Below are positions 22,306 through 36,022 of a stretch of 64,000 nt of DNA, piece after piece. Source of the stretch: Aphelocoma coerulescens (taxonomy: Eukaryota > Chordata > Aves > Passeriformes > Corvidae). The stretch is from positions 248,001 to 312,000 of the forward strand of contig NW_027183981.1 of assembly GCF_041296385.1 (NCBI RefSeq). The letters are read 5' to 3'. Every line of letters begins with the position of its first letter. The first letter of the stretch is position 1. A model generated the notes under the pieces. It was not told where the DNA came from. It saw only the letters and a list, made by a program, of their open reading frames with translations, and searched no databases. Made by a program: the position numbers and the translations under genes.

Positions 22306-23306
22306 AGTGCCATGGCCACTTGTGTGGCCACTGGTGTCTCTGTGCCAGGCACAGCCGTGGTGTGTAACACCGGCTCTGGGTCCTTTGGCTGTGCAGGTGG
22401 CAGTCACGGCCTGGAGCAGGGCTGCTCCTGGGGGACAGCCTGGGGCAGGAGGCTGCTGGAGATTCATTCCCCACACTCCTTGTCATGAGGTGCTCAGAGT
22501 GATTGGAAAGGCTGTTGGCAGCAGGCAGTTCTCTGGGTTCAAGCTGTGGAGCTGTCAGCGGGAATGCAAAGGCCAAGCTGGTGAGCCTTTTGTCCTGGTG
22601 CCTTTAGTGTGTGAGCAGTCCCTGGTGCCGTTGTCTTTGGATCCTGAGTGTGGGAGAGGCAAGGCTTAGGATGGTGCGTAGAGCTGAGAAGGAAAGTGCC
22701 GAGAGCAGCGTGTGTGCTGCTGCTTTGAGGGGTGCAGTTGAAGTTGTAGGCAGCAAGAGCTTTCTCAGCTGGCCCTTTTGTGAGCTCTGCTTTTGCCAGA
22801 TGACTTCCATCTTACCCTCTTACCATCTTAGCCTCTCATTTTTGCATATCCCAAACCCCCTTCCAAACATCCAGCAGCTGCTTGTAAAGAAGAAGTCCTA
22901 GAACAAAAAGCCAGTGCTGCCTTTCATAGCCCCTTTGCTGTCTATGAAGTAGAGGAAAGAAGCTAGTGAGACGCACTTTCTTTCTCAACTCCATAGAGCG
23001 CATCCTTCTCTCAAGGTGGCAGAGTCCTTGGCGGAAGTGAAGCATCTGCAGCTGCAGTTCAGACTGAGAGATGTGCCAGGACAGGAAACATTTGCTGACC
23101 TTCCCTGTTCCCTGTGCAACATGATTCTCGCATCCCAGTCACTTTCACATACCTTCGGTATCCCTGAGTCCAAGCAGCTAAAGCTCACAGAGACAGAAGT
23201 GTCAGGAAGGAAAACGTTCCAAAAGCACCCCCTTCTCTTATCAGCATATAAATTGTGCACAACAGGCTGCGGCACCGAACCTTCCTTCTCAGATAGACAT
23301 GCCATC

Positions 23307-23674
23307 ACACTTTTCACTCTTGCAGCTCGGTTGAAAAGCTCCAGCAGCTGCTCCCGCAATAGCAAAAGGTTCTAGAAGTGAAAGCCAGTTTGGGGCTGCA
23401 CCTTCTCCTTGCCGCATGTAAGCCACACCAAACTCCCTGATGCACTCTGTCCTCCCCTTCTCAAAGGAGTAGACGGTGGCATCAGGACACACACTTTTCA
23501 CTCTTGCAGCTCGGTTGAAAAGCTCCAGCAGCTGCTCCCGCAATAGCAAAAGGTTCTAGAAGTGAAAGCCAGTTTGGGGCTGCACCTTCTCCTTGCCGCA
23601 TGTAAGCCACACCAAACTCCCTGATGCACTCTGTCCTCCCCTTCTCAAAGGAGTAGACGGTGGCATCAGGACAC
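23307..23674. repeat. 184 bp direct tandem duplication, unique to unit 11
   Basis: 23307-23490 and 23491-23674 are the same 184 bp. The junction reads ggacac|acacttttc. The three bases CAC are shared by both parental breakpoints, so the exact edge is ambiguous by 3 bp. It copies segment P and part of the adjoining sequence. No other unit has it. Confidence 0.93.
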
Positions 23675-24138
23675 ACCTGTGTCCCAGCAGCTGGGTGCCC
23701 AGCCGGGAGCAGGAGCAGGGCTGGGGCTGCTCCCAAAGTTGCCCCGCCCCAATGCCAGAGCCGGACATATGCTGAGGGGGGGCTGGATCAGGCTTTATTG
23801 TCCAGCTGCATGCCAGGAGTGAGCACAAAATCTACCTGCATTCTCTGCAGCATGCCATCCTGGAGCAGAGCCATTGCCAAAGGAAGCCGTGAGCCCGTGC
23901 CAAGCCAGTGCCGGAGTGGGATCCTAGCAGCACCTGTGGAAGCCGGGAGAGAGGAGCCCACCTGGAGCAGGTTCGTGCAGGATTAATCATCCCGTGGCTT
24001 CCCACCAGGGTCCTGTTGCTTCCAAAAGGCCCCACAGTGTCACTGTGGCCCCTCGGTTCCACCAGGTTCCATAGCGTCACTGTGGTGCCCAGGGTTCCGT
24101 CAGCTTCGCCAGCATCCCCACGGTCTGCAGAGCTCCCC

Positions 24139-24514
24139 GAGCTTCTGTGGTGTCACAGTGGAGGCAGGGTTGCATCAGGTTCCATAGCATCAGCACGGTC
24201 TCCAGGGCTCCCTGAGCTTCTGTGGTGTCACAGTGGAGGCAGGGTTGCATCAGGTTCCATAGCATCACCACAGTCTCCAGGGCTCCCTGAGCTTCTGTGG
24301 TGTCACAGTGGAGGCAGGGTTGCATCAGGTTCCATAGCATCAGCACGGTCTCCAGGGCTCCCAGAGGTTCTGTGGTGTCACAGAGGAGGCAGGGTTGCAT
24401 CAGGTTCCATAGCATCACCACGGTCTCCAGGGCTCCAAGAGCTTCTGTGGTGTCACAGAGGAGGCAGGGTTGCATCAGGTTCAATAGCATCAGCACGGTC
24501 TCCAGGGCTCCCCT
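24139..24514. repeat. Minisatellite, unit 11: five copies with altered A/B border
   Basis: Copy 1 ends ccct and copy 2 starts gagcttc, so the border between copies 1 and 2 looks converted from the copy 2/copy 3 border. Then A-D2-E. Confidence 0.95.
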
Positions 24515-24757
24515 GAGCTTCTGTGGTGGTGTCACAGAGGAGCCAGGCTTCCTTGTAGTTCCCCAGCATCACAAAGGCTCTCCTGGGAGCCACGGGTCAC
24601 AAAGCACCGTGGGCTCTGTGCAGCCCCGCTGTGTCACAATGGCCGCTGGCTTCCACGAGCCCCCGCAGTGTCCCAGTGGGCCCCGTGGCTTTAGGAGTGG
24701 GTGGCTGGGAGTTGGTGCCAGCGGCTGGGGGAGCAGCAGCAGGGACTGTGTGTGGAC

Positions 24758-27025
24758 AGTGCCATGGCCACTTGTGTGGCCACTGGTGTCTCTGTGCCAG
24801 GCACAGCCGTGGTGTGTAACACCGGCTCTGGGTCCTTTGGCTGTGCAGGTGGCAGTCACGGCCTGGAGCAGGGCTGCTCCCGGGGGACAGCCTGGGGCAG
24901 GAGGCTGCTGGAGATTCATTCCCCACACTCCTTGTCATGAGGTGCTCAGAGTGATTGGAAAGGCTGTTGGCAGCAGGCAGTTCTCTGGGTTCAAGCTGTG
25001 GAGCTGTCAGCGGGAATGCAAAGGCCAAGCTGGTGAGCCTTTTGTCCTGGTGCCTTTAGTGTGTGAGCAGTCCCTGGTGCCGTTGTCTTTGGATCCTGAG
25101 TGTGGGAGAGGCAAGGCTTAGGATGGTGCGTAGAGCTGAGAAGGAAAGTGCCGAGAGCAGCGTGTGTGCTGCTGCTTTGAGGGGTGCAGTTGAAGTTGTA
25201 GGCAGCAAGAGCTTTCTCAGCTGGCCCTTTTGTGAGCTCTGCTTTTGCCAGATGACTTCCATCTTACCCTCTTACCATCTTAGCCTCTCATTTTTGCATA
25301 TCCCAAACCCCCTTCCAAACATCCAGCAGCTGCTTGTAAAGAAGAAGTCCTAGAACAAAAAGCCAGTGCTGCCTTTCATAGCCCCTTTGCTGTCTATGAA
25401 GTAGAGGAAAGAAGCTAGTGAGACGCACTTTCTTTCTCAACTCCATAGAGCGCATCCTTCTCTCAAGGTGGCAGAGTCCTTGGCGGAAGTGAAGCATCTG
25501 CAGCTGCAGTTCAGACTGAGAGATGTGCCAGGACAGGAAACATTTGCTGACCTTCCCTGTTCCCTGTGCAACATGATTCTCGCATCCCAGTCACTTTCAC
25601 ATACCTTCGGTATCCCTGAGTCCAAGCAGCTAAAGCTCACAGAGACAGAAGTGTCAGGAAGGAAAACGTTCCAAAAGCACCCCCTTCTCTTATCAGCATA
25701 TAAATTGTGCACAACAGGCTGCGGCACCGAACCTTCCTTCTCAGATAGACATGCCATCACACTTTTCACTCTTGCAGCTCGGTTGAAAAGCTCCAGCAGC
25801 TGCTCCCGCAATAGCAAAAGGTTCTAGAAGTGAAAGCCAGTTTGGGGCTGCACCTTCTCCTTGCCGCATGTAAGCCACACCAAACTCCCTGATGCACTCT
25901 GTCCTCCCCTTCTCAAAGGAGTAGACGGTGGCATCAGGACACACCTGTGTCCCAGCAGCTGGGTGCCCAGCCGGGAGCAGGAGCAGGGCTGGGGCTGCTC
26001 CCAAAGTTGCCCCGCCCCAATGCCAGAGCCGGACATATGCTGAGGGGGGGCTGGATCAGGCTTTATTGTCCAGCTGCATGCCAGGAGTGAGCACAAAATC
26101 TACCTGCATTCTCTGCAGCATGCCATCCTGGAGCAGAGCCATTGCCAAAGGAAGCCGTGAGCCCGTGCCAAGCCAGTGCCGGAGTGGGATCCTAGCAGCA
26201 CCTGTGGAAGCCGGGAGAGAGGAGCCCACCTGGAGCAGGTTCGTGCAGGATTAATCATCCCGTGGCTTCCCACCAGGGTCCTGTTGCTTCCAAAAGGCCC
26301 CACAGTGTCACTGTGGCCCCTCGGTTCCACCAGGTTCCATAGCGTCACTGTGGTGCCCAGGGTTCCGTCAGCTTCGCCAGCATCCCCACGGTCTGCAGAG
26401 CTCCCCGAGCTTCTGTGGTGTCACAGTGGAGGCAGGGTTGCATCAGGTTCCATAGCATCAGCACGGTCTCCAGGGCTCCCAGAGGTTCTGTGGTGTCACA
26501 GTGGAGGCAGGGTTGCATCAGGTTCCATAGCATCACCACAGTCTCCAGGGCTCCCTGAGCTTCTGTGGTGTCACAGTGGAGGCAGGGTTGCATCAGGTTC
26601 CATAGCATCAGCACGGTCTCCAGGGCTCCCAGAGGTTCTGTGGTGTCACAGAGGAGGCAGGGTTGCATCAGGTTCCATAGCATCACCACGGTCTCCAGGG
26701 CTCCAAGAGCTTCTGTGGTGTCACAGAGGAGGCAGGGTTGCATCAGGTTCAATAGCATCAGCACGGTCTCCAGGGCTCCCCTGAGCTTCTGTGGTGGTGT
26801 CACAGAGGAGCCAGGCTTCCTTGTAGTTCCCCAGGATCACAAAGGCTCTCCTGGGAGCCACGGGTCACAAAGCACCGTGGGCTCTGTGCAGCCCCGCTGT
26901 GTCACAATGGCCGCTGGCTTCCACGAGCCCCCGCAGTGTCCCAGTGGGCCCCGTGGCTTTAGGAGTGGGTGGCTGGGAGTTGGTGCCAGCGGCTGGGGGA
27001 GCAGCAGCAGGGACTGTGTGTGGAC
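24758..27025. repeat. Satellite unit 12 (2268 bp)
   Basis: Reference bases at 512, 914 and 1170; C to G at 26835 (shared with units 4 and 9). Confidence 0.95.
26407..26782. repeat. Minisatellite, unit 12: A-B-A-D2-E
   Basis: Commonest allele. Confidence 0.95.
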
Positions 27026-29218
27026 AGTGCCATGGCCACTTGTGTGGCCACTGGTGTCTCTGTGCCAGGCACAGCCGTGGTGTGTAACACCGGCTCTGGG
27101 TCCTTTGGCTGTGCAGGTGGCAGTCACGGCCTGGAGCAGGGCTGCTCCCGGGGGACAGCCTGGGGCAGGAGGCTGCTGGAGATTCATTCCCCACACTCCT
27201 TGTCATGAGGTGCTCAGAGTGATTGGAAAGGCTGTTGGCAGCAGGCAGTTCTCTGGGTTCAAGCTGTGGAGCTGTCAGCGGGAATGCAAAGGCCAAGCTG
27301 GTGAGCCTTTTGTCCTGGTGCCTTTAGTGTGTGAGCAGTCCCTGGTGCCGTTGTCTTTGGATCCTGAGTGTGGGAGAGGCAAGGCTTAGGATGGTGCGTA
27401 GAGCTGAGAAGGAAAGTGCCGAGAGCAGCGTGTGTGCTGCTGCTTTGAGGGGTGCAGTTGAAGTTGTAGGCAGCAAGAGCTTTCTCAGCTGGCCCTTTTG
27501 TGAGCTCTGCTTTTGCCAGATGACTTCCATCTTACCCTCTTACCATCTTAGCCTCTCATTTTTGCATATCCCAAACCCCCTTCCAAACATCCAGCAGCTG
27601 CTTGTAAAGAAGAAGTCCTAGAACAAAAAGCCAGTGCTGCCTTTCATAGCCCCTTTGCTGTCTATGAAGTAGAGGAAAGAAGCTAGTGAGACGCACTTTC
27701 TTTCTCAACTCCATAGAGCGCATCCTTCTCTCAAGGTGGCAGAGTCCTTGGCGGAAGTGAAGCATCTGCAGCTGCAGTTCAGACTGAGAGATGTGCCAGG
27801 ACAGGAAACATTTGCTGACCTTCCCTGTTCCCTGTGCAACATGATTCTCGCATCCCAGTCACTTTCACATACCTTCGGTATCCCTGAGTCCAAGCAGCTA
27901 AAGCTCACAGAGACAGAAGTGTCAGGAAGGAAAACGTTCCAAAAGCACCCCCTTCTCTTATCAGCATATAAATTGTGCACAACAGGCTGCGGCACCGAAC
28001 CTTCCTTCTCAGATAGACATGCCATCACACTTTTCACTCTTGCAGCTCGGTTGAAAAGCTCCAGCAGCTGCTCCCGCAATAGCAAAAGGTTCTAGAAGTG
28101 AAAGCCAGTTTGGGGCTGCACCTTCTCCTTGCCGCATGTAAGCCACACCAAACTCCCTGATGCACTCTGTCCTCCCCTTCTCAAAGGAGTAGACGGTGGC
28201 ATCAGGACACACCTGTGTCCCAGCAGCTGGGTGCCCAGCCGGGAGCAGGAGCAGGGCTGGGGCTGCTCCCAAAGTTGCCCCGCCCCAATGCCAGAGCCGG
28301 ACATATGCTGAGGGGGGGCTGGATCAGGCTTTATTGTCCAGCTGCATGCCAGGAGTGAGCACAAAATCTACCTGCATTCTCTGCAGCATGCCATCCTGGA
28401 GCAGAGCCATTGCCAAAGGAAGCCGTGAGCCCGTGCCAAGCCAGTGCCGGAGTGGGATCCTAGCAGCACCTGTGGAAGCCGGGAGAGAGGAGCCCACCTG
28501 GAGCAGGTTCGTGCAGGATTAATCATCCCGTGGCTTCCCACCAGGGTCCTGTTGCTTCCAAAAGGCCCCACAGTGTCACTGTGGCCCCTCGGTTCCACCA
28601 GGTTCCATAGCGTCACTGTGGTGCCCAGGGTTCCGTCAGCTTCGCCAGCATCCCCACGGTCTGCAGAGCTCCCCGAGCTTCTGTGGTGTCACAGTGGAGG
28701 CAGGGTTGCATCAGGTTCCATAGCATCACCACAGTCTCCAGGGCTCCCTGAGCTTCTGTGGTGTCACAGTGGAGGCAGGGTTGCATCAGGTTCCATAGCA
28801 TCAGCACGGTCTCCAGAGCTCCCAGAGGTTCTGTGGTGTCACAGAGGAGGCAGGGTTGCATCAGGTTCCATAGCATCACCACGGTCTCCAGGGCTCCAAG
28901 AGCTTCTGTGGTGTCACAGAGGAGGCAGGGTTGCATCAGGTTCAATAGCATCAGCACGGTCTCCAGGGCTCCCCTGAGCTTCTGTGGTGGTGTCACAGAG
29001 GAGCCAGGCTTCCTTGTAGTTCCCCAGCATCACAAAGGCTCTCCTGGGAGCCACGGGTCACAAAGCACCGTGGGCTCTGTGCAGCCCCGCTGTGTCACAA
29101 TGGCCGCTGGCTTCCACGAGCCCCCGCAGTGTCCCAGTGGGCCCCGTGGCTTTAGGAGTGGGTGGCTGGGAGTTGGTGCCAGCGGCTGGGGGAGCAGCAG
29201 CAGGGACTGTGTGTGGAC
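27026..29218. repeat. Satellite unit 13 (2193 bp)
   Basis: Four minisatellite copies, with A at 28817. Reference bases at 512, 914 and 1170. Confidence 0.95.
28675..28975. repeat. Minisatellite, unit 13: four copies (A/B)-A*-D2-E
   Basis: Copy 1 begins as A and ends as B (caccacag, ccct), indicating a deletion between copies 1 and 2. A* marker at 28817. Confidence 0.95.
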
Positions 29219-31486
29219 AGTGCCATGGCCACTTGTGTGGCCACTGGTGTCTCTGTGCCAGGCACAGCCGTGGTGTGTAACACCGGCTCTGGGTCCTTTG
29301 GCTGTGCAGGTGGCAGTCACGGCCTGGAGCAGGGCTGCTCCCGGGGGACAGCCTGGGGCAGGAGGCTGCTGGAGATTCATTCCCCACACTCCTTGTCATG
29401 AGGTGCTCAGAGTGATTGGAAAGGCTGTTGGCAGCAGGCAGTTCTCTGGGTTCAAGCTGTGGAGCTGTCAGCGGGAATGCAAAGGCCAAGCTGGTGAGCC
29501 TTTTGTCCTGGTGCCTTTAGTGTGTGAGCAGTCCCTGGTGCCGTTGTCTTTGGATCCTGAGTGTGGGAGAGGCAAGGCTTAGGATGGTGCGTAGAGCTGA
29601 GAAGGAAAGTGCCGAGAGCAGCGTGTGTGCTGCTGCTTTGAGGGGTGCAGTTGAAGTTGTAGGCAGCAAGAGCTTTCTCAGCTGGCCCTTTTTTGAGCTC
29701 TGCTTTTGCCAGATGACTTCCATCTTACCTTCTTACCATCTTAGCCTCTCATTTTTGCATATCCCAAACCCCCTTCCAAACATCCAGCAGCTGCTTGTAA
29801 AGAAGAAGTCCTAGAACAAAAAGCCAGTGCTGCCTTTCATAGCCCCTTTGCTGTCTATGAAGTAGAGGAAAGAAGCTAGTGAGACGCACTTTCTTTCTCA
29901 ACTCCATAGAGCGCATCCTTCTCTCAAGGTGGCAGAGTCCTTGGCGGAAGTGAAGCATCTGCAGCTGCAGTTCAGACTGAGAGATGTGCCAGGACAGGAA
30001 ACATTTGCTGACCTTCCCTGTTCCCTGTGCAACATGATTCTCGCATCCCAGTCACTTTCACATACCTTCGGTATCCCTGAGTCCAAGCAGCTAAAGCTCA
30101 CAGAGACAGAAGTGTCAGGAAGGAAAACGTTGCAAAAGCACCCCCTTCTCTTATCAGCATATAAATTGTGCACAACAGGCTGCGGCACCGAACCTTCCTT
30201 CTCAGATAGACATGCCATCACACTTTTCACTCTTGCAGCTCGGTTGAAAAGCTCCAGCAGCTGCTCCCGCAATAGCAAAAGGTTCTAGAAGTGAAAGCCA
30301 GTTTGGGGCTGCACCTTCTCCTTGCCGCATGTAAGCCACACCAAACTCCCTGATGCACTCTGTCCTCCCCTTCTCAAAGGAGTAGACGGTGGCATCAGGA
30401 CACACCTGTGTCCCAGCAGCTGGGTGCCCAGCCGGGAGCAGGAGCAGGGCTGGGGCTGCTCCCAAAGTTGCCCCGCCCCAATGCCAGAGCCGGACATATG
30501 CTGAGGGGGGGCTGGATCAGGCTTTATTGTCCAGCTGCATGCCAGGAGTGAGCACAAAATCTACCTGCATTCTCTGCAGCATGCCATCCTGGAGCAGAGC
30601 CATTGCCAAAGGAAGCCGTGAGCCCGTGCCAAGCCAGTGCCGGAGTGGGATCCTAGCAGCACCTGTGGAAGCCGGGAGAGAGGAGCCCACCTGGAGCAGG
30701 TTCGTGCAGGATTAATCATCCCGTGGCTTCCCACCAGGGTCCTGTTGCTTCCAAAAGGCCCCACAGTGTCACTGTGGCCCCTCGGTTCCACCAGGTTCCA
30801 TAGCGTCACTGTGGTGCCCAGGGTTCCGTCAGCTTCGCCAGCATCCCCACGGTCTGCAGAGCTCCCCGAGCTTCTGTGGTGTCACAGTGGAGGCAGGGTT
30901 GCATCAGGTTCCATAGCATCAGCACGGTCTCCAGGGCTCCCAGAGGTTCTGTGGTGTCACAGTGGAGGCAGGGTTGCATCAGGTTCCATAGCATCACCAC
31001 AGTCTCCAGGGCTCCCTGAGCTTCTGTGGTGTCACAGTGGAGGCAGGGTTGCATCAGGTTCCATAGCATCACCACAGTCTCCAGGGCTCCCAGAGGTTCT
31101 GTGGTGTCACAGAGGAGGCAGGGTTGCATCAGGTTCCATAGCATCAGCACGGTCTCCAGGGCTCCCAGAGGTTCTGTGGTGTCACAGAGGAGGCAGGGTT
31201 GCATCAGGTTCAATAGCATCAGCACGGTCTCCAGGGCTCCCCTGAGCTTCTGTGGTGGTGTCACAGAGGAGCCAGGCTTCCTTGTAGTTCCTCAGCATCA
31301 CAAAGGCTCTCCTGGGAGCCACGGGTCACAAAGCACCGTGGGCTCTGTGCAGCCCCGCTGTGTCACAATGGCCGCTGGCTTCCACGAGCCCCCGCAGTGT
31401 CCCAGTGGGCCCCGTGGCTTTAGGAGTGGGTGGCTGGGAGTTGGTGCCAGCGGCTGGGGGAGCAGCAGCAGGGACTGTGTGTGGAC
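29219..31486. repeat. Satellite unit 14 (2268 bp), first unit of seven-unit block A
   Basis: T512 (29730), G914 (30132). Private changes G to T at 29693, which lengthens a T run, and C to T at 31292. The minisatellite is a rearranged five-copy form. Confidence 0.95.
30868..31243. repeat. Minisatellite, unit 14: rearranged five copies ending in E'
   Basis: A-B, then a copy with gagcttc, caccacag and ccca, then a copy with gaggttc, cagagg, cagcacgg and ccca, then E'. The E' end links it to the four-copy allele of unit 10. Confidence 0.9.
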
Positions 31487-33754
31487 AGTGCCATGGCCAC
31501 TTGTGTGGCCACTGGTGTCTCTGTGCCAGGCACAGCCGTGGTGTGTAACACCGGCTCTGGGTCCTTTGGCTGTGCAGGTGGCAGTCACGGCCTGGAGCAG
31601 GGCTGCTCCCGGGGGACAGCCTGGGGCAGGAGGCTGCTGGAGATTCATTCCCCACACTCCTTGTCATGAGGTGCTCAGAGTGATTGGAAAGGCTGTTGGC
31701 AGCAGGCAGTTCTCTGGGTTCAAGCTGTGGAGCTGTCAGCGGGAATGCAAAGGCCAAGCTGGTGAGCCTTTTGTCCTGGTGCCTTTAGTGTGTGAGCAGT
31801 CCCTGGTGCCGTTGTCTTTGGATCCTGAGTGTGGGAGAGGCAAGGCTTAGGATGGTGCGTAGAGCTGAGAAGGAAAGTGCCGAGAGCAGCGTGTGTGCTG
31901 CTGCTTTGAGGGGTGCAGTTGAAGTTGTAGGCAGCAAGAGCTTTCTCAGCTGGCCCTTTTGTGAGCTCTGCTTTTGCCAGATGACTTCCATCTTACCCTC
32001 TTACCATCTTAGCCTCTCATTTTTGCATATCCCAAACCCCCTTCCAAACATCCAGCAGCTGCTTGTAAAGAAGAAGTCCTAGAACAAAAAGCCAGTGCTG
32101 CCTTTCATAGCCCCTTTGCTGTCTATGAAGTAGAGGAAAGAAGCTAGTGAGACGCACTTTCTTTCTCAACTCCATAGAGCGCATCCTTCTCTCAAGGTGG
32201 CAGAGTCCTTGGCGGAAGTGAAGCATCTGCAGCTGCAGTTCAGACTGAGAGATGTGCCAGGACAGGAAACATTTGCTGACCTTCCCTGTTCCCTGTGCAA
32301 CATGATTCTCGCATCCCAGTCACTTTCACATACCTTCGGTATCCCTGAGTCCAAGCAGCTAAAGCTCACAGAGACAGAAGTGTCAGGAAGGAAAACGTTG
32401 CAAAAGCACCCCCTTCTCTTATCAGCATATAAATTGTGCACAACAGGCTGCGGCACCGAACCTTCCTTCTCAGATAGACATGCCATCACACTTTTCACTC
32501 TTGCAGCTCGGTTGAAAAGCTCCAGCAGCTGCTCCCGCAATAGCAAAAGGTTCTAGAAGTGAAAGCCAGTTTGGGGCTGCACCTTCTCCTTGCCGCATGT
32601 AAGCCACACCAAACTCCCTGATGCACTCTGTCCTCCCCTTCTCAAAGGAGTAGACGGTGGCATCAGGACACACCTGTGTCCCAGCAGCTGGGTGCCCAGC
32701 CGGGAGCAGGAGCAGGGCTGGGGCTGCTCCCAAAGTTGCCCCGCCCCAATGCCAGAGCCGGACATATGCTGAGGGGGGGCTGGATCAGGCTTTATTGTCC
32801 AGCTGCATGCCAGGAGTGAGCACAAAATCTACCTGCATTCTCTGCAGCATGCCATCCTGGAGCAGAGCCATTGCCAAAGGAAGCCGTGAGCCCGTGCCAA
32901 GCCAGTGCCGGAGTGGGATCCTAGCAGCACCTGTGGAAGCCGGGAGAGAGGAGCCCACCTGGAGCAGGTTCGTGCAGGATTAATCATCCCGTGGCTTCCC
33001 ACCAGGGTCCTGTTGCTTCCAAAAGGCCCCACAGTGTCACTGTGGCCCCTCGGTTCCACCAGGTTCCATAGCGTCACTGTGGTGCCCAGGGTTCCGTCAG
33101 CTTCGCCAGCATCCCCACGGTCTGCAGAGCTCCCCGAGCTTCTGTGGTGTCACAGTGGAGGCAGGGTTGCATCAGGTTCCATAGCATCAGCACGGTCTCC
33201 AGGGCTCCCAGAGGTTCTGTGGTGTCACAGTGGAGGCAGGGTTGCATCAGGTTCCATAGCATCACCACAGTCTCCAGGGCTCCCTGAGCTTCTGTGGTGT
33301 CACAGTGGAGGCAGGGTTGCATCAGGTTCCATAGCATCAGCACGGTCTCCAGGGCTCCCAGAGGTTCTGTGGTGTCACAGAGGAGGCAGGGTTGCATCAG
33401 GTTCCATAGCATCACCACGGTCTCCAGGGCTCCAAGAGCTTCTGTGGTGTCACAGAGGAGGCAGGGTTGCATCAGGTTCAATAGCATCAGCACGGTCTCC
33501 AGGGCTCCCCTGAGCTTCTGTGGTGGTGTCACAGAGGAGCCAGGCTTCCTTGTAGTTCCCCAGCATCACAAAGGCTCTCCTGGGAGCCACGGGTCACAAA
33601 GCACCGTGGGCTCTGTGCAGCCCCGCTGTGTCACAATGGCCGCTGGCTTCCACGAGCCCCCGCAGTGTCCCAGTGGGCCCCGTGGCTTTAGGAGTGGGTG
33701 GCTGGGAGTTGGTGCCAGCGGCTGGGGGAGCAGCAGCAGGGACTGTGTGTGGAC
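31487..33754. repeat. Satellite unit 15 (2268 bp)
   Basis: C512, G914 (32400), G1170. It matches unit 22 at these sites. Confidence 0.95.
33136..33511. repeat. Minisatellite, unit 15: A-B-A-D2-E
   Basis: Commonest allele. Confidence 0.95.
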
Positions 33755-36022
33755 AGTGCCATGGCCACTTGTAGGGCCACTGGTGTCTCTGTGCCAGGCA
33801 CAGCCGTGGTGTGTAACACCGGCTCTGGGTCCTTTGGCTGTGCAGGTGGCAGTCACGGCCTGGAGCAGGGCTGCTCCCGGGGGACAGCCTGGGGCAGGAG
33901 GCTGCTGGAGATTCATTCCCCACACTCCTTGTCATGAGGTGCTCAGAGTGATTGGAAAGGCTGTTGGCAGCAGGCAGTTCTCTGGGTTCAAGCTGTGGAG
34001 CTGTCAGCGGGAATGCAAAGGCCAAGCTGGTGAGCCTTTTGTCCTGGTGCCTTTAGTGTGTGAGCAGTCCCTGGTGCCGTTGTCTTTGGATCCTGAGTGT
34101 GGGAGAGGCAAGGCTTAGGATGGTGCGTAGAGCTGAGAAGGAAAGTGCCGAGAGCAGCGTGTGTGCTGCTGCTTTGAGGGGTGCAGTTGAAGTTGTAGGC
34201 AGCAAGAGCTTTCTCAGCTGGCCCTTTTGTGAGCTCTGCTTTTGCCAGATGACTTCCATCTTACCTTCTTACCATCTTAGCCTCTCATTTTTGCATATCC
34301 CAAACCCCCTTCCAAACATCCAGCAGCTGCTTGTAAAGAAGAAGTCCTAGAACAAAAAGCCAGTGCTGCCTTTCATAGCCCCTTTGCTGTCTATGAAGTA
34401 GAGGAAAGAAGCTAGTGAGACGCACTTTCTTTCTCAACTCCATAGAGCGCATCCTTCTCTCAAGGTGGCAGAGTCCTTGGCGGAAGTGAAGCATCTGCAG
34501 CTGCAGTTCAGACTGAGAGATGTGCCAGGACAGGAAACATTTGCTGACCTTCCCTGTTCCCTGTGCAACATGATTCTCGCATCCCAGTCACTTTCACATA
34601 CCTTCGGTATCCCTGAGTCCAAGCAGCTAAAGCTCACAGAGACAGAAGTGTCAGGAAGGAAAACGTTGCAAAAGCACCCCCTTCTCTTATCAGCATATAA
34701 ATTGTGCACAACAGGCTGCGGCACCGAACCTTCCTTCTCAGATAGACATGCCATCACACTTTTCACTCTTGCAGCTCGGTTGAAAAGCTCCAGCAGCTGC
34801 TCCCGCAATAGCAAAAGGTTCTAGAAGTGAAAGCCAGTTTGGGGCTGCACCTTCTCCTTGCCGCATGTAAGCCACACCAAACTCCCTGATGCACTCTGTC
34901 CTCCCCTTCTCAAAGGAGTAGACGGTGGCATCAGGACACACCTGTGTCCCAGCAGCTGGGTGCCCAGCCGGGAGCAGGAGCAGGGCTGGGGCTGCTCCCA
35001 AAGTTGCCCCGCCCCAATGCCAGAGCCGGACATATGCTGAGGGGGGGCTGGATCAGGCTTTATTGTCCAGCTGCATGCCAGGAGTGAGCACAAAATCTAC
35101 CTGCATTCTCTGCAGCATGCCATCCTGGAGCAGAGCCATTGCCAAAGGAAGCCGTGAGCCCGTGCCAAGCCAGTGCCGGAGTGGGATCCTAGCAGCACCT
35201 GTGGAAGCCGGGAGAGAGGAGCCCACCTGGAGCAGGTTCGTGCAGGATTAATCATCCCGTGGCTTCCCACCAGGGTCCTGTTGCTTCCAAAAGGCCCCAC
35301 AGTGTCACTGTGGCCCCTCGGTTCCACCAGGTTCCATAGCGTCACTGTGGTGCCCAGGGTTCCGTCAGCTTCGCCAGCATCCCCACGGTCTGCAGAGCTC
35401 CCCGAGCTTCTGTGGTGTCACAGTGGAGGCAGGGTTGCATCAGGTTCCATAGCATCAGCACGGTCTCCAGGGCTCCCAGAGGTTCTGTGGTGTCACAGTG
35501 GAGGCAGGGTTGCATCAGGTTCCATAGCATCACCACAGTCTCCAGGGCTCCCTGAGCTTCTGTGGTGTCACAGTGGAGGCAGGGTTGCATCAGGTTCCAT
35601 AGCATCAGCACGGTCTCCAGGGCTCCCAGAGGTTCTGTGGTGTCACAGAGGAGGCAGGGTTGCATCAGGTTCCATAGCATCACCACGGTCTCCAGGGCTC
35701 CAAGAGCTTCTGTGGTGTCACAGAGGAGGCAGGGTTGCATCAGGTTCAATAGCATCAGCACGGTCTCCAGGGCTCCCCTGAGCTTCTGTGGTGGTGTCAC
35801 AGAGGAGCCAGGCTTCCTTGTAGTTCCCCAGCATCACAAAGGCTCTCCTGGGAGCCACGGGTCACAAAGCACCGTGGGCTCTGTGCAGCCCCGCTGTGTC
35901 ACAATGGCCGCTGGCTTCCACGAGCCCCCGCAGTGTCCCAGTGGGCCCCGTGGCTTTAGGAGTGGGTGGCTGGGAGTTGGTGCCAGCGGCTGGGGGAGCA
36001 GCAGCAGGGACTGTGTGTGGAC
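33755..36022. repeat. Satellite unit 16 (2268 bp)
   Basis: GT to AG at offset 19-20 (33773-33774), shared only with unit 17. T512 (34266), G914 (34668). Confidence 0.95.
35404..35779. repeat. Minisatellite, unit 16: A-B-A-D2-E
   Basis: Commonest allele. Confidence 0.95.

Larger units (their letters stand above)
22306..24757. repeat. Satellite unit 11 (2452 bp, longest, carries a 184 bp duplication)
   Basis: The extra length is exactly one 184 bp direct tandem duplication at 23307-23674. Also has C to T at offset 124 (22429). Confidence 0.95.
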
